Assembly (NCBI GenBank): GCA_963702575.1
Contig: CAVPCU010000006.1
Coordinates: forward strand, 124,001-188,000
Length of the DNA stretch: 64,000 bases
Direction of reading: 5' to 3'
From: VRUE01 sp963702575
GTDB lineage: Bacteria; Actinomycetota; Thermoleophilia; Solirubrobacterales; 70-9
Shown: positions 1 through 8,405 of the stretch, piece by piece
How the letters are laid out: the number at the start of each line of letters is the position of its first letter
How positions within the stretch are numbered: position 1 is the first letter of the stretch
Made by a program: the position numbers and the translations under genes
Notes under the pieces: model-generated
Database searches by the model: none
What the model was told of the DNA's origin: nothing
What the model saw: the letters and a program-made list of their open reading frames with translations, nothing else

Positions 1-2795
1 ACGACGGCCTCCATCACCTCCCAGAGGGAGCGGCTCGTCTTCGTCTCGGCGTCGAACATCAATCCGTTCATGGTCAGGAACGCGAGCTCGACCGATATCT
101 GGAGATCGGGGCGCAGCCGACGCAGGATCCCTCCACCGCGACGGACCAATGCCTCGCCCCCCGCACGGTCGCCGTGGTCGATCAGGCGCGAGCCGCGGGT
201 GACGTCCACCTCCCAGCTGAAGCGGGGGCTGCCGAGGCGCTCGGCGATCTCTCCGGCGCGCTCGATCGCCGCTTCGCACTCCGGTATGCGACGCAGCGCG
301 TAGTAGGCAACCGCCGACCACATGACCGTGCGGAACAACAGGTCCTCGCGCCCGCAGTCCGCGGCGATCTCGACCAGCTCGAAGACCTCTCCGAACTGGC
401 CGTAGACGGACATCGGGTCGGCGCCACGGGCGAATGCCGCGGTCAGCCGCGTGAACCGGGCCAGCACCTCCGACTCGCGGTCGCCCACCCGCTCGCCGAG
501 TCGCTCGGCGCGATCGGCCAGCTCCGCCATCACGTCGTCGTCGTCGGTGAACGCCAGCGAGTAGGCGAGCCGGAAGACGATCCGCAGCGCCAGGCGCGGC
601 TCGTCCTCGCCCAGGGCGTCGAGGCCCTCTTGCAGGAGGTCGACCGTCGTCGAGTCGCCGGTGTCGACTTCCCAGCCGAAGCCGACGTCGCCGCCGGCGA
701 AGCCGAGGGCGGCGCGGGCGAGCATCGCGGAGTCGCCGATCGCGCGCGCCGCGTCGCCCGCGGCGCGAAATGCCCGGCGCGCGCGGACCAGGTCGGCGGC
801 GAGCAGCTCCTGCTCCCCGAGCTCGAGCAGCGCCGCGGCCCGGGCGCGGAGGTCGCCGTCGGGGAGCAGGGCGAGCGCCCCCCGCATGTGGGCGGCGGCC
901 TGCTCGTGGTCGTGGTCGCTCGCCGCAGCCACCGCCGCCGCTTCGTAGGCGGATATCGCGGGTTCGGGGCCCGCCACGGGCACGGCCAGGCCGTAATGGC
1001 GCGCCAGCTCGGCCGGCTCTGCACCCGGGTCCTCGTCCAGCGCCCTCGCGATCGCGAGATGCAGTCGAGCTTGAGCGGCGTCGCTCGCGCCGGTGAGCAG
1101 GGCCTCGCGGATCAATGCGTGGGGGAAGGCGATCGTCGGCTCCGCCGCGGCCACGTCATCCACCAGCCGCTCGGAGAGAGCCTCGGCCACGGCACGGTCG
1201 GCCTCCTCGGGCTCGAGGCCGGCGACCTTGGCCGCCAGCGCGACCGGCGCCGAGGGGCCGATCGCCGCGGCCGCGCCCAGCAGCTTCTCGGTGTCCGGGT
1301 CGAGTCGCCCCAGCCGCTCCTCGACGAGATCGCCGACGGCATCGGGTACCGGCGCCTCGTCCAGCGCCTCGGCGTCGCGCAGCGCGCCCTGGCTGTCGAG
1401 GTCGCGCGCCAGCTCTCCCGCGAAGAACGGGTTGCCCGAGGTTCGGCTCTCGAGCCGCGCCGCCAGGCGGGGGGTGATCGCCCGCCCGAGCCGGGCCCCG
1501 ACGAGCGCCGCGAGGCCGGAGGCGTCCAGGCCCTCCAGGCGCAGCTCGCTGAGATCGCCGGTGCGGCGCAGGTCCGCGAGCGCTCGGGAGACGGGGTGCC
1601 CGCGTCCCATCTCGCGATCGCGCGCCGTCACCACCAGCACCAATCGATCGGGCGCGCTGCCCAGGAGGTGCCCGAGCGCCTGCGCGGATGCCGGGTCGCA
1701 CCAGTGGGCGTCGTCGAGAACCAGGTGCAGCGGCGATCTCCCGGCGGCGCACGCCAGAGCGCTGTTGATGCCGTTCAGTAACCGGTAGCGGGCGCCCTCG
1801 GCGGCGACCATCTCCCCAGCTCCGATCCGCTCGGCGCCGCCGCGGTTCCCGCCGAGTTGGGGCACGAGCGCGGCCAGCTCGTCCCCGGCCGCCTCCGCAA
1901 GCTCCGCGCGCCACGCATCGTCACCAGCCAGCGCCAGCTCGCCGATCGCCCGAACCCACGGCTCGAAGGAGATCACCGCCTCCGGCGGGCAGCGCGCCAG
2001 CGCCACCACCGCTCCCCGCGCACGCGCCTCGGCGGCGGCGGCGGCCGCGTGACGGGTCTTGCCGATCCCCGGTTCGCCGAGGATCAGCACCGCTCGGCGG
2101 CCCGGCCGCGGCGCCGTCGCCTCACGCAACGCGTCGATCTCCCGGTCCCTGCCGATCAGCGGCTCCTCGGCGTAGGCGGCGAGCAGCTGGGGCATCGGGA
2201 TGCCGGCCGGGCCGAGGCGCTCCACGGGCGCCGCGCCGCCCGCGGGTGCCTCGACTGCCACCTGCGCCGCGCCGTCTGCCGCCAGCTCGCGCCAGCGCAG
2301 CCTCGCGGCCCGCACAGGCGCCGGCACGCCCTTCAGCTCGTAGTCGCGCGCGGCGCCCAGCGTCACCCCTTCCCGCGATGCCACCAGCTGCGCCACCAGC
2401 TCCTGCACCAACACCTCCCCGGTCCCGGCCGCCGACGACAGCCGACTGGCGAGCACCACGGCCATCCCGTGCAAGTCCTCCCCGTCGGGGATCGGCTCGC
2501 CGGCTGCGACTCCCACCCGGGCGGCGATTCCGATTCCACCGTGTGCGGCATCCAGGCGTTCGACCGCAGCCTGGATGGCGGCCGCGGCGCGCAAAGCGCC
2601 CAGCGCGCTATCGAAGCTCGCCATCGCTCCGTCGCCGAGCGTCTTCACCACTCGACCTCCCGCAAGGGAAACCGCGGCGGTCACATCCTCCAGATGGGCA
2701 CGGCGGACCAGCTCCATCCGATCGTCGCCCAGCTGAGCCAGCAACGCGGTGGAGTCGACCAAGTCGCTGAACACCACAATCGCCACCCCGCTCAT
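1..2795 (-). CDS. Class III nucleotide cyclase-AAA ATPase signalling protein (C-terminus beyond window)
   Basis: Residues 1-170 form a class III adenylate/guanylate cyclase domain. The metal-binding aspartates are present at D11 (FSDLVDST) and D55 (LGDGAMASF). An AAA/NB-ARC-like ATPase follows, with Walker A GEPGIGKT at about residues 240-247, then a long helical Ala/Leu/Arg-rich region typical of TPR repeats. The start is ATG at 2795, because the cyclase domain begins directly there. About 931 codons lie in the window and the gene runs off the left edge, so the C-terminus is unknown. Proteins of this build are common in actinobacteria; the cyclase usually regulates the ATPase/TPR part or makes cyclic nucleotide. 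Whether this one is catalytically active and what signal it senses cannot be seen. No TANNNT leaderless element is evident upstream. Confidence 0.85.
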   Translation of the reverse strand, partial: MSGVAIVVFSDLVDSTALLAQLGDDRMELVRRAHLEDVTAAVSLAGGRVVKTLGDGAMASFDSALGALRAAAAIQAAVERLDAAHGGIGIAARVGVAAGEPIPDGEDLHGMAVVLASRLSSAAGTGEVLVQELVAQLVASREGVTLGAARDYELKGVPAPVRAARLRWRELAADGAAQVAVEAPAGGAAPVERLGPAGIPMPQLLAAYAEEPLIGRDREIDALREATAPRPGRRAVLILGEPGIGKTRHAAAAAAEARARGAVVALARCPPEAVISFEPWVRAIGELALAGDDAWRAELAEAAGDELAALVPQLGGNRGGAERIGAGEMVAAEGARYRLLNGINSALACAAGRSPLHLVLDDAHWCDPASAQALGHLLGSAPDRLVLVVTARDREMGRGHPVSRALADLRRTGDLSELRLEGLDASGLAALVGARLGRAITPRLAARLESRTSGNPFFAGELARDLDSQGALRDAEALDEAPVPDAVGDLVEERLGRLDPDTEKLLGAAAAIGPSAPVALAAKVAGLEPEEADRAVAEALSERLVDDVAAAEPTIAFPHALIREALLTGASDAAQARLHLAIARALDEDPGAEPAELARHYGLAVPVAGPEPAISAYEAAAVAAASDHDHEQAAAHMRGALALLPDGDLRARAAALLELGEQELLAADLVRARRAFRAAGDAARAIGDSAMLARAALGFAGGDVGFGWEVDTGDSTTVDLLQEGLDALGEDEPRLALRIVFRLAYSLAFTDDDDVMAELADRAERLGERVGDRESEVLARFTRLTAAFARGADPMSVYGQFGEVFELVEIAADCGREDLLFRTVMWSAVAYYALRRIPECEAAIERAGEIAERLGSPRFSWEVDVTRGSRLIDHGDRAGGEALVRRGGGILRRLRPDLQISVELAFLTMNGLMFDAETKTSRSLWEVMEAV

Positions 2796-2866
2796 CCGGG
2801 GAATATTCTCGTATTGCGCGGGATCGGTGTGGGGAGTGGCCCTGCTTTGCGCGACGAGGCGGCCCC

Positions 2867-2956
2867 GACGAGCTGATCCTCGAGACCGCCGAAGCCTGCC
2901 CCGCGGTCGCGATCTCGGTCATCGACAGCGAGACGGGGGAGACGATCTTCCCCTAA
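2867..2956 (+). pseudogene. Ferredoxin C-terminal relic
   Basis: Thirty codons ending in TAA read as the tail of a small 4Fe-4S ferredoxin: an E-A-C-P motif (final cluster cysteine), then the AI-V-D-SETGE segment and a terminal IFP. Upstream in this frame there is no start codon and no further cysteine motif, so the first two thirds of the gene are missing. The TAA stop also forms part of the -10 element of the next gene. It reads as a truncated remnant; a chance match cannot be excluded because it is short. Confidence 0.45.
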
Positions 2957-2959
2957 GCT
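2954..2959 (+). promoter_or_regulatory. Leaderless -10 element (TAAGCT)
   Basis: TAAGCT lies 6 nt before the ATG at 2966 and there is no Shine-Dalgarno, fitting a leaderless transcript of the GFA gene. Confidence 0.55.
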
Positions 2960-2965
2960 CGGCCG

Positions 2966-3412
2966 ATGCCGGATCCGAAGCTGCCGCTGAGCGGGGGGTG
3001 CATGTGCGGCGGCGTCCGCTTCGAGGTAGCCGAGCCTCTGCTCGGCGCCCTCTACTGCCACTGCAAGCGCTGCCAGCGCCGTACCGGGACGGGCGTGTCG
3101 GTCACCGCGCTGACCAACCCCGGCTCCTATCGAACCGTCTCCGGGGAGGAGCTGATCCGGTCCTGGGACCCGGGCGACGGCGGCTACGTCAAGGCGTTCT
3201 GCTCTGCATGCGGCAGCCAGCTGTTCACCTACCACGCCGAGAACGCCCAGCTGCTGGCGATCCGCATGGGCGCCCTCGACGAGGACCCCGGCATTCGCCC
3301 GACCGCCCACCAGTTCACCAACTACGCGGCCCCGTGGGCGCCGGTTCCCGAGGACGGCCTGCCGACCTTCCCAGAGCGGATCCACCCCGGCGCCTCGCCG
3401 CCGGATTCCTAA
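2966..3412 (+). CDS. GFA (DUF636/CENP-V) family zinc protein
   Basis: 148 aa, full length for the glutathione-dependent formaldehyde-activating (GFA) fold. Zinc-binding cysteine clusters are visible as CMCGGV near the N-terminus, CHCKRCQ about 20 residues later and FCSACGS around residue 80. The family binds zinc and some members act on S-hydroxymethyl thiols, but most are of unknown activity, so no substrate is proposed. It ends tail-to-tail with the cupin gene, the stops overlapping by 4 bp. The start follows a TANNNT element by 6 nt. Confidence 0.85.
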   Translation: MPDPKLPLSGGCMCGGVRFEVAEPLLGALYCHCKRCQRRTGTGVSVTALTNPGSYRTVSGEELIRSWDPGDGGYVKAFCSACGSQLFTYHAENAQLLAIRMGALDEDPGIRPTAHQFTNYAAPWAPVPEDGLPTFPERIHPGASPPDS

Positions 3413-3831
3413 GCCGTCGGGCGCTGGCGCTGGTCGTCCCACCAGTCGCGCTCGCCTTCGACGTCTTCGCGCGAAGCCTCGCCGAGATTGGGCGCGCCGA
3501 TGACGAGGAGCTCGAGGCCCTCCGGCCCGGCCTCGTAGCCCCGCCACGTACCGGGCGGGACGCGCACCGCGTCCCACTCCCTGAGCTCGACGATCTCGTC
3601 ATCGAGCTTCATCCGCCCACTCCCGCGCAGGACCACGTACACCTCCTCCTGCTTCTTGTGCGTGTGGCCGTACGGAAAGCGATAGTTGGGCGGGACGCGC
3701 TGGTAGCTCAGGCCGGATTTCTCGAGCTCAAGCGCCTGAGTCGCCAAGCGGAACTCCAGGTCCGGCGCGCCGTCGAACCTGGACCCGATGTCATCCAGAT
3801 CCGCCTTGAGGTTCCTGAGAGTGAACGGCAC
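3409..3831 (-). CDS. Cupin-domain protein
   Basis: 140 aa. A cupin beta-barrel is indicated by the G-H-x-H-K-K-x-E-E segment (GHTHKKQEEVYVV) and the downstream PPGTWRGYEAGPEG turn, which supply the metal-binding His/Glu residues. Start GTG at 3831, preceded by a GAGGGA Shine-Dalgarno inside the 3' end of the desaturase gene; the 13-nt gap indicates a two-gene operon. Small cupins range from isomerases to metal-binding sensors, so the reaction is unknown. Confidence 0.8.
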   Translation of the reverse strand: MPFTLRNLKADLDDIGSRFDGAPDLEFRLATQALELEKSGLSYQRVPPNYRFPYGHTHKKQEEVYVVLRGSGRMKLDDEIVELREWDAVRVPPGTWRGYEAGPEGLELLVIGAPNLGEASREDVEGERDWWDDQRQRPTA

Positions 3832-3844
3832 GGTGCGCTTTCCC

Positions 3845-4897
3845 TCAGGGCGAGGCGGCCTGGGCCTGAGCCTTGACCTGGCTCCAGGTCAGCAACCGGC
3901 CGCCCTGCGGATCGATCACCTTGAGCCGGATGGCGCGCAGCCCGTCGCCGATGCTCAGCACAGGGACATCGTGAAAGATCGGGTTCTCGTCGTGGGCGCG
4001 CTGCAGGTTGTAGTTGGGAATCCTGGCGCTGAGGTGGTGAACGTGGTGCAGGCCGATGTTCCCGCTGAAGAACTGGAAGAGCTTCGGCAGCTTCAGGTAG
4101 GAGCTCCCCTGCAGGGCTGCGTCGGCGTAGCTCCAGTTCTCGGAGCTCTCCCAGTAGACCTCCTCGAACTGATGCTGCACGTAGAACATGAAGATGCCCA
4201 TCATGCCGGCGAGGATCGCGATCGGCATCTGCACCAGCAGCCACGCTTGCAGGCCGGCGAGCCAGACGACCGCCCCGATGACGATCGCGAGGGCCAGGTT
4301 CGTCGCGAGCACGCTGCGACGCTGGCGTGGGCGCATCTTGTTCGACCAGATGCGAGGCCCGATCATCAAAGACCAGACCGGGCCGACCCCGAACATCACC
4401 AGGGGATTGCGAAACAGCCGGTAGCCCAGCCGCCCCTTCCAGGGACGGGACAGGTACTCCTCGACGGTCAGCGTCGGCACGTCCCCCGTCCCGCGACGGT
4501 CGAGGTCGCCCGAGGTGCCGTGATGGACGGCGTGGTTGTGGCGCCAGTTCCCGAACGGCTGGAAGACGAGCAGGCCCGTGAGCCGGCCGAGCCACAGGTT
4601 CGCCCGCTTGGTCGGCAGGAAGGAGCCGTGGGCGCAGTCGTGGAAGACGACGAACGTCCGCAGCAGGAAGCCCGCCGCCGGAACTGCGAGGGCGAGGGTG
4701 ATCCAGATCGAGATGTCGAGGCAGAGATACATCGCGACGGTCAGGGCCAGGTACGGCACCACCGAGGTGGCTACGTCGACGAGGCTGTGTCGAAGCGAGG
4801 GTTGCTCGTGCCGAGCCACCGACTCCCGCCAGTAGGCGCGGCCGGCGACGGCATCGTCGTCCGGCGGGGCGGGGGTGGGCTGCGGCGCATGGGTCAC
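3845..4897 (-). CDS. Membrane fatty acid desaturase
   Basis: 350 aa integral-membrane diiron desaturase. All three histidine boxes are present: HDCAHGS, HNHAVHH and HHVHHLS, separated by hydrophobic segments in the usual order. This places it in the acyl-lipid/acyl-CoA (omega-6 or delta-12-like) desaturase family, which introduces double bonds into acyl chains using O2 and electrons from ferredoxin. GTG start at 4897; a TACTTT element lies 8 nt upstream. It is followed by the cupin gene. The regiospecificity cannot be read from sequence. Confidence 0.9.
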   Translation of the reverse strand: MTHAPQPTPAPPDDDAVAGRAYWRESVARHEQPSLRHSLVDVATSVVPYLALTVAMYLCLDISIWITLALAVPAAGFLLRTFVVFHDCAHGSFLPTKRANLWLGRLTGLLVFQPFGNWRHNHAVHHGTSGDLDRRGTGDVPTLTVEEYLSRPWKGRLGYRLFRNPLVMFGVGPVWSLMIGPRIWSNKMRPRQRRSVLATNLALAIVIGAVVWLAGLQAWLLVQMPIAILAGMMGIFMFYVQHQFEEVYWESSENWSYADAALQGSSYLKLPKLFQFFSGNIGLHHVHHLSARIPNYNLQRAHDENPIFHDVPVLSIGDGLRAIRLKVIDPQGGRLLTWSQVKAQAQAASP

Positions 4898-4905
4898 GGC
4901 GGCTG

Positions 4906-4911
4906 AAAGTA
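4906..4911 (-). promoter_or_regulatory. Leaderless -10 element (TACTTT)
   Basis: TACTTT on the minus strand, 8 nt before the GTG at 4897 of the desaturase; no Shine-Dalgarno. Confidence 0.4.
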
Positions 4912-4968
4912 AATACGTTTCCTAAAGGGCAGTGTCGGGCCCTTCGGGCGACGAGCAAGTTCCGGAAG

Positions 4969-5895
4969 TCAGCTGACCGGGGGCGGCGTTTCCCGGGCGC
5001 TCGCGGCGAGGGCCTCGTCCCACCCGCACACTTGGCAGGCGTGCTGGAAGGCCGAGCGGGCGAACTCGAGGGCGAGGGCGTGCGGGTCCGCGGCGGCGCC
5101 CACGTCGTCCCAATCGAGCACGTAGAGGCCCAGTTCCGCGTCCCAGCGCGCCGCGGCCGGCGAGAGCTGCGCCCCGCCGAAGCCATCCGGGGCGGGGTGG
5201 GCGTAGGCGTAGAAGGCCGGGCGCGGGTAGTGCGGTTCGCCGGGCCACCAGCCGACTGCGACCTCTTGGGAGTCCATCGAGTTGCGCATGATGAAGTCCT
5301 GCGAGGGCGGCTTGGCCGGGGCGCCCGAGAAGAGGCTGACCGCGAGGTCGAAGGAGCCCCACCAGGCGTGGACCGGGGTCGAGCGGCCGCGGTAGGGAGC
5401 ACGGAAGGCGGCGAGGACCAGTGCCGCCCGGGTGGCCGCGGCGAAGTAGGCGGCGACGTGGCGCTCGTCGTAGGCGGCGTGCTCGGCGTCCTCGTCCAGC
5501 GGCACCGACCACTCGACCTCCTGGGGCGTGGGATCGATCTCGACCGGACCGGCGATCTCGCGCACGGCCGCGAGCACCTCGCGGGTCACCTCGCCGACCG
5601 GCCGATCGGGGGTGAGCGGCACGGCACGCCGGCGCCCGTCGTCGCGTTCGACCACCGCCTGGTGCGCGTGCAGGTCGAGGGCGACGACGATGGCGCCCGA
5701 GCCATCGGGGGCGGGCAGAGGCGCCGTTTCCCAGCCCCGCGCGGTGAGCCGCAGCGCCGCGTGCTGTAGCTGCGGCTCGGGCGGGGCCAGCGTCGCGGCG
5801 AGCTTGCCGAGCACCTGGGTGTGGGCATGGAGCGTGTCGAGGGTCGGGCGCGACTCCTCGTAGGAGATCGCGGGCCACTGGCCGACGGATGCCAT
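4969..5895 (-). CDS. DUF5996 family protein
   Basis: 308 aa soluble protein matching the DUF5996 pattern: an N-terminal WPAISYEE segment, a central substrate-like region and the C-terminal block around HAWWGSFDLAVSLFSG, FIMRNSMDSQEVAVGWWPG and FYAYAHPAPDGFG. The family is widespread in bacteria but has no known function. ATG at 5895 lies 6 nt behind a TACGGT element. It is separated from the downstream desaturase by 71 nt with its own promoter-like element. Confidence 0.75.
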   Translation of the reverse strand: MASVGQWPAISYEESRPTLDTLHAHTQVLGKLAATLAPPEPQLQHAALRLTARGWETAPLPAPDGSGAIVVALDLHAHQAVVERDDGRRRAVPLTPDRPVGEVTREVLAAVREIAGPVEIDPTPQEVEWSVPLDEDAEHAAYDERHVAAYFAAATRAALVLAAFRAPYRGRSTPVHAWWGSFDLAVSLFSGAPAKPPSQDFIMRNSMDSQEVAVGWWPGEPHYPRPAFYAYAHPAPDGFGGAQLSPAAARWDAELGLYVLDWDDVGAAADPHALALEFARSAFQHACQVCGWDEALAASARETPPPVS

Positions 5896-5901
5896 GACGC
5901 C

Positions 5902-5907
5902 ACCGTA
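5902..5907 (-). promoter_or_regulatory. Leaderless -10 element (TACGGT)
   Basis: TACGGT on the minus strand, 6 nt before the ATG at 5895; no Shine-Dalgarno. Confidence 0.55.
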
Positions 5908-5926
5908 GCGCCTCGTCGGTGAGACT

Positions 5927-6305
5927 TGTGGCCGCGGCCGGGGCGGTCCCCGGGCACGACGGGGCGACGTCCGGGCCGCCGTCCTCGCCCTGCTCGCCGA
6001 GCGACCGATGCACGGCTACGAGATGATCAAGGAGATCGAGGAGCGCACCGGGCAAGCGTCGCTTCAGCCTCACCGAGACCGGTGCCGCCGAGCAGGCCGA
6101 GAAGGCCGGCGAGACGACCCCGTGGGACGCGGTTCGCGCCGACGCCGCGCCGGAGCAGATGCAGCTCGCCGACTCGATGAAGAAGCTCCACCACGCGATC
6201 CGGCAGGCCTTCACCGCGGCCGATCAGGGACAGCAGAAACGGGTCCGCGAGCTGCTCGACGAGACCCGGCGCAAGATCTACGCGATCCTCGCCGAGGAGG
6301 GCTGA
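5927..6305 (+). pseudogene. Decayed PadR-family regulator
   Basis: The upstream half reads as the PadR winged-helix start (RRGDVRAAVLALLAERPMHG and then YEMIKEIEERTG, ending near 6051). The frame then shifts and resumes as GKRRFSLTETGAAEQAEKAG with a C-terminal helix ending in AILAEEG and TGA at 6303-6305. The recognition helix and wing (PSPGSVYPTLQ region in intact members) are missing, so about 30 codons were deleted with a frameshift. No start codon follows the in-frame stop at 5906. The gene is non-functional. Confidence 0.7.
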
Positions 6306-6378
6306 GGCCGTCGTCCTCTCGGCCTTAACTTCAGGCGGAGCCCTCTTGCAAGAAAGGCCGCTCTGACATAGTTCGTCT

Positions 6379-7173
6379 GTGGTGAGCTCCGCGCTGCAGT
6401 TCGACGATGAGGCATCGCGCCGGATCGAGACGATCTACAGCACACCAGACGTCGTCGCACAGCGCCAAGCGGTGCGCGAGGCGCTTGCAGTCAGGCCAGG
6501 CGAGCGGGTGCTCGACATCGGGGCGGGCCCTGGCTTCCTCGCGGCCGAGATGGCCGCAAGCGCCGCGCCGAACGGCATTGTCATTGGCACCGACGTCAGC
6601 GAGAGCATGCTGGCGATCGCCGCAGCTCGCCTTGGCTCGGCAGGGGATGTCGAGCTGCGCTTCGAACACGCCGATGCATGTGCACTCCCGTTTGCGGACG
6701 CAAGCTTCGACGCTGTCGCATCCACCCAGGTCTACGAGTACGTGGGTGACATCGCGGTGGCGCTCTCAGAGCTGGCCCGCGTGTTGCGTCCCGGGGGTCG
6801 GGCGCTTGTGCTCGACACCGACTGGGACTCGATCGTGTGGCACTCCAGGGATCCCCTGCGCATGCAGCGCGTGCTGGACGCCTGGGAGGAGCATCTTGTC
6901 GATCCGCACCTGCCGCGCCGGCTGATCCGCCTACTGGAGGAGGCGGGCTTGACGGTCGAGCTGTGCCGGGTCGCGCCGATCGTCAGTGTGCGCAGCAACC
7001 ACAACACCTACAGCGAAGGAATGGCCGAGCTGATCGCCGACTTCGTCCCCGGGCGCCAAGGACTCACCGAAGCCGACGTCGCCGCTTGGAAGGACGAGCT
7101 GAATGACCTCTCCGAGAGCGGCGATTACTTCTTCAGCCTCAACCGCTACCTCTTCCGCGCCGTTAAGCGCTGA
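6379..7173 (+). CDS. Class I SAM-dependent methyltransferase
   Basis: 264 aa. Motif I VLDIGAGPGFLA at about residue 40 and the post-I acidic TDVSES region bind S-adenosylmethionine; FADASFDAV and the LRPGGRALVLD block complete the Rossmann methyltransferase core (Methyltransf_11/UbiE-like). The acceptor substrate is unknown. Starts are tandem GTG codons at 6379/6382; CATAGT lies 6 nt upstream of the first, similar to the leaderless arrangement elsewhere. A TTAACTTCAGGCGGAGCC element sits at 6325-6342. It is isolated from its neighbours. Confidence 0.85.
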   Translation: MVSSALQFDDEASRRIETIYSTPDVVAQRQAVREALAVRPGERVLDIGAGPGFLAAEMAASAAPNGIVIGTDVSESMLAIAAARLGSAGDVELRFEHADACALPFADASFDAVASTQVYEYVGDIAVALSELARVLRPGGRALVLDTDWDSIVWHSRDPLRMQRVLDAWEEHLVDPHLPRRLIRLLEEAGLTVELCRVAPIVSVRSNHNTYSEGMAELIADFVPGRQGLTEADVAAWKDELNDLSESGDYFFSLNRYLFRAVKR

Positions 7174-7252
7174 CCGTTTGGCGTCAAAGACGCACTCCTC
7201 GACTCATGCCCGCCGTTTTTGTGGCTCGAGCGCACCGCGTGCGTCCGTGAGG

Positions 7253-8062
7253 TCAATCGCGCCAGTCGACCTCAAAGTGCCCGATTGGCTCGTCGAAGCC
7301 CTTCGCGGCGAGGGGCCCCGCGTCGGAGAACCGGATTCCCTTTCCGCGGCAGAGGTCGTGCACCCCGGATGAGACGACAATGCAATCTGGCTGTGCGCAT
7401 GCGCACAGCCGTGCGGCCTGCTGCACAGTTGCTCCGAAGAGATCGTCTTGCTCAGTTACGGGCTCTCCCGCGGCCACCCCGATGCGTACCCGCAGTCCTG
7501 ACTGCCCACCGGCATTGAGCTCTCCAAGCGCCCGCTGAATTTGCACCCCCGCGCCGACCGCTCGGGACGCCGCGTCGAACGCCGCCATGATCCCATCCCC
7601 AGTGTGCTTGACTTCGCTGCCGCCGAACTGCGCCAAGCCAGAGCGCACTATCGAGTCGTGTTGGCGAACTAGCTGCATGGCCTCGCGATCGCCCAATTGT
7701 TGGGTGAGACGAGTGGAGTCGACCATGTCGGTGAAGAGGATCGCTCGGAAGGCGCTTTCTACGTAGGGCTCGCCCGGGGGGTGAGTATTGAGCCGTCCAA
7801 AGAACCCTCGAATGCTCGCCTCATCGACCTCGACCACGTTCAGCGGAAGCATCCCGTGCGAGGCGCTGTGGGCTGCCTCGACGGACTCCTTGTCGGGACC
7901 CTCGACGAGACAAAATGCGCTGCCGGCCTCTTGTTCGAACCAGTAGGTGACGAAGCGCACGCCGAACCTCTCTTGCACCTCGAGATCGCGCAGGTGAGCT
8001 AGCGCGGCATCCTCATCGAGCTGGGTGTCGCCCGCAAACATCGCTGCGGCGACGCCCGGCAC
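7253..8062 (-). CDS. DUF4242-like domain fused to a class III nucleotide cyclase
   Basis: 269 aa. Residues about 1-85 resemble the DUF4242 (SCO4226-type) alpha/beta domain, seen in FVTYWFEQEAGSAFCLVEGP and the AHSASHG helix. Residues 100-265 are a class III cyclase catalytic domain with both metal aspartates (FTDMVDST and HTGDGIMAAF) and the RIGVAAGEP strand. GTG at 8062 is the longest start; ATG at 8041 is also possible. It lies 29 nt after a stand-alone DUF4242 gene, itself 26 nt after a LAL regulator, so all three are probably cotranscribed. The N-terminal domain is likely a sensor; the ligand is unknown. Confidence 0.8.
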   Translation of the reverse strand: MPGVAAAMFAGDTQLDEDAALAHLRDLEVQERFGVRFVTYWFEQEAGSAFCLVEGPDKESVEAAHSASHGMLPLNVVEVDEASIRGFFGRLNTHPPGEPYVESAFRAILFTDMVDSTRLTQQLGDREAMQLVRQHDSIVRSGLAQFGGSEVKHTGDGIMAAFDAASRAVGAGVQIQRALGELNAGGQSGLRVRIGVAAGEPVTEQDDLFGATVQQAARLCACAQPDCIVVSSGVHDLCRGKGIRFSDAGPLAAKGFDEPIGHFEVDWRD

Positions 8063-8091
8063 CTTCTAGGAGTGTCGGCCTGCGGGTCGAC

Positions 8092-8379
8092 TCAGCCGAT
8101 CGAGTCGGCCCAGTCGTGCAGGCGCTCGGAGAACTGCGGCGTGGCCGCACTCACCTCGACGACCGCATCGGCGGGGACATTCGCCTTGCGTGCGGCGGCA
8201 ATGATCGCGTCGGGGGACGGCGCCTCGTAGAGGCAATAGGTGCGACGCCGGTCGGCGCTAAGGAACGAGAAGAGCCAGCGGACCCCCTCGCCGTCGTTGA
8301 CCTCCTCGATCAGCTCGACGTCGTCGTCCGTAAGGTCGAGCTGATCGGCGAAGCCGCGCTCGATCATGTAGAGGGCCAT
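8092..8379 (-). CDS. DUF4242 (SCO4226-like) small protein
   Basis: 95 aa. It shows the DUF4242 pattern: N-terminal MALYMIERGFA strand, WLFSFLSADRRRTYCLYEAP core and an AARKANVPADAVVEV segment. Streptomyces SCO4226 of this family binds nickel; the generality of that is not established. ATG at 8379 is preferred because family members begin with this strand. It sits between the LAL regulator and a cyclase carrying the same kind of domain. Confidence 0.75.
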   Translation of the reverse strand: MALYMIERGFADQLDLTDDDVELIEEVNDGEGVRWLFSFLSADRRRTYCLYEAPSPDAIIAAARKANVPADAVVEVSAATPQFSERLHDWADSIG

Positions 8380-8405
8380 CGGTTGATCGTAGCGGGGATT
8401 CCCGC

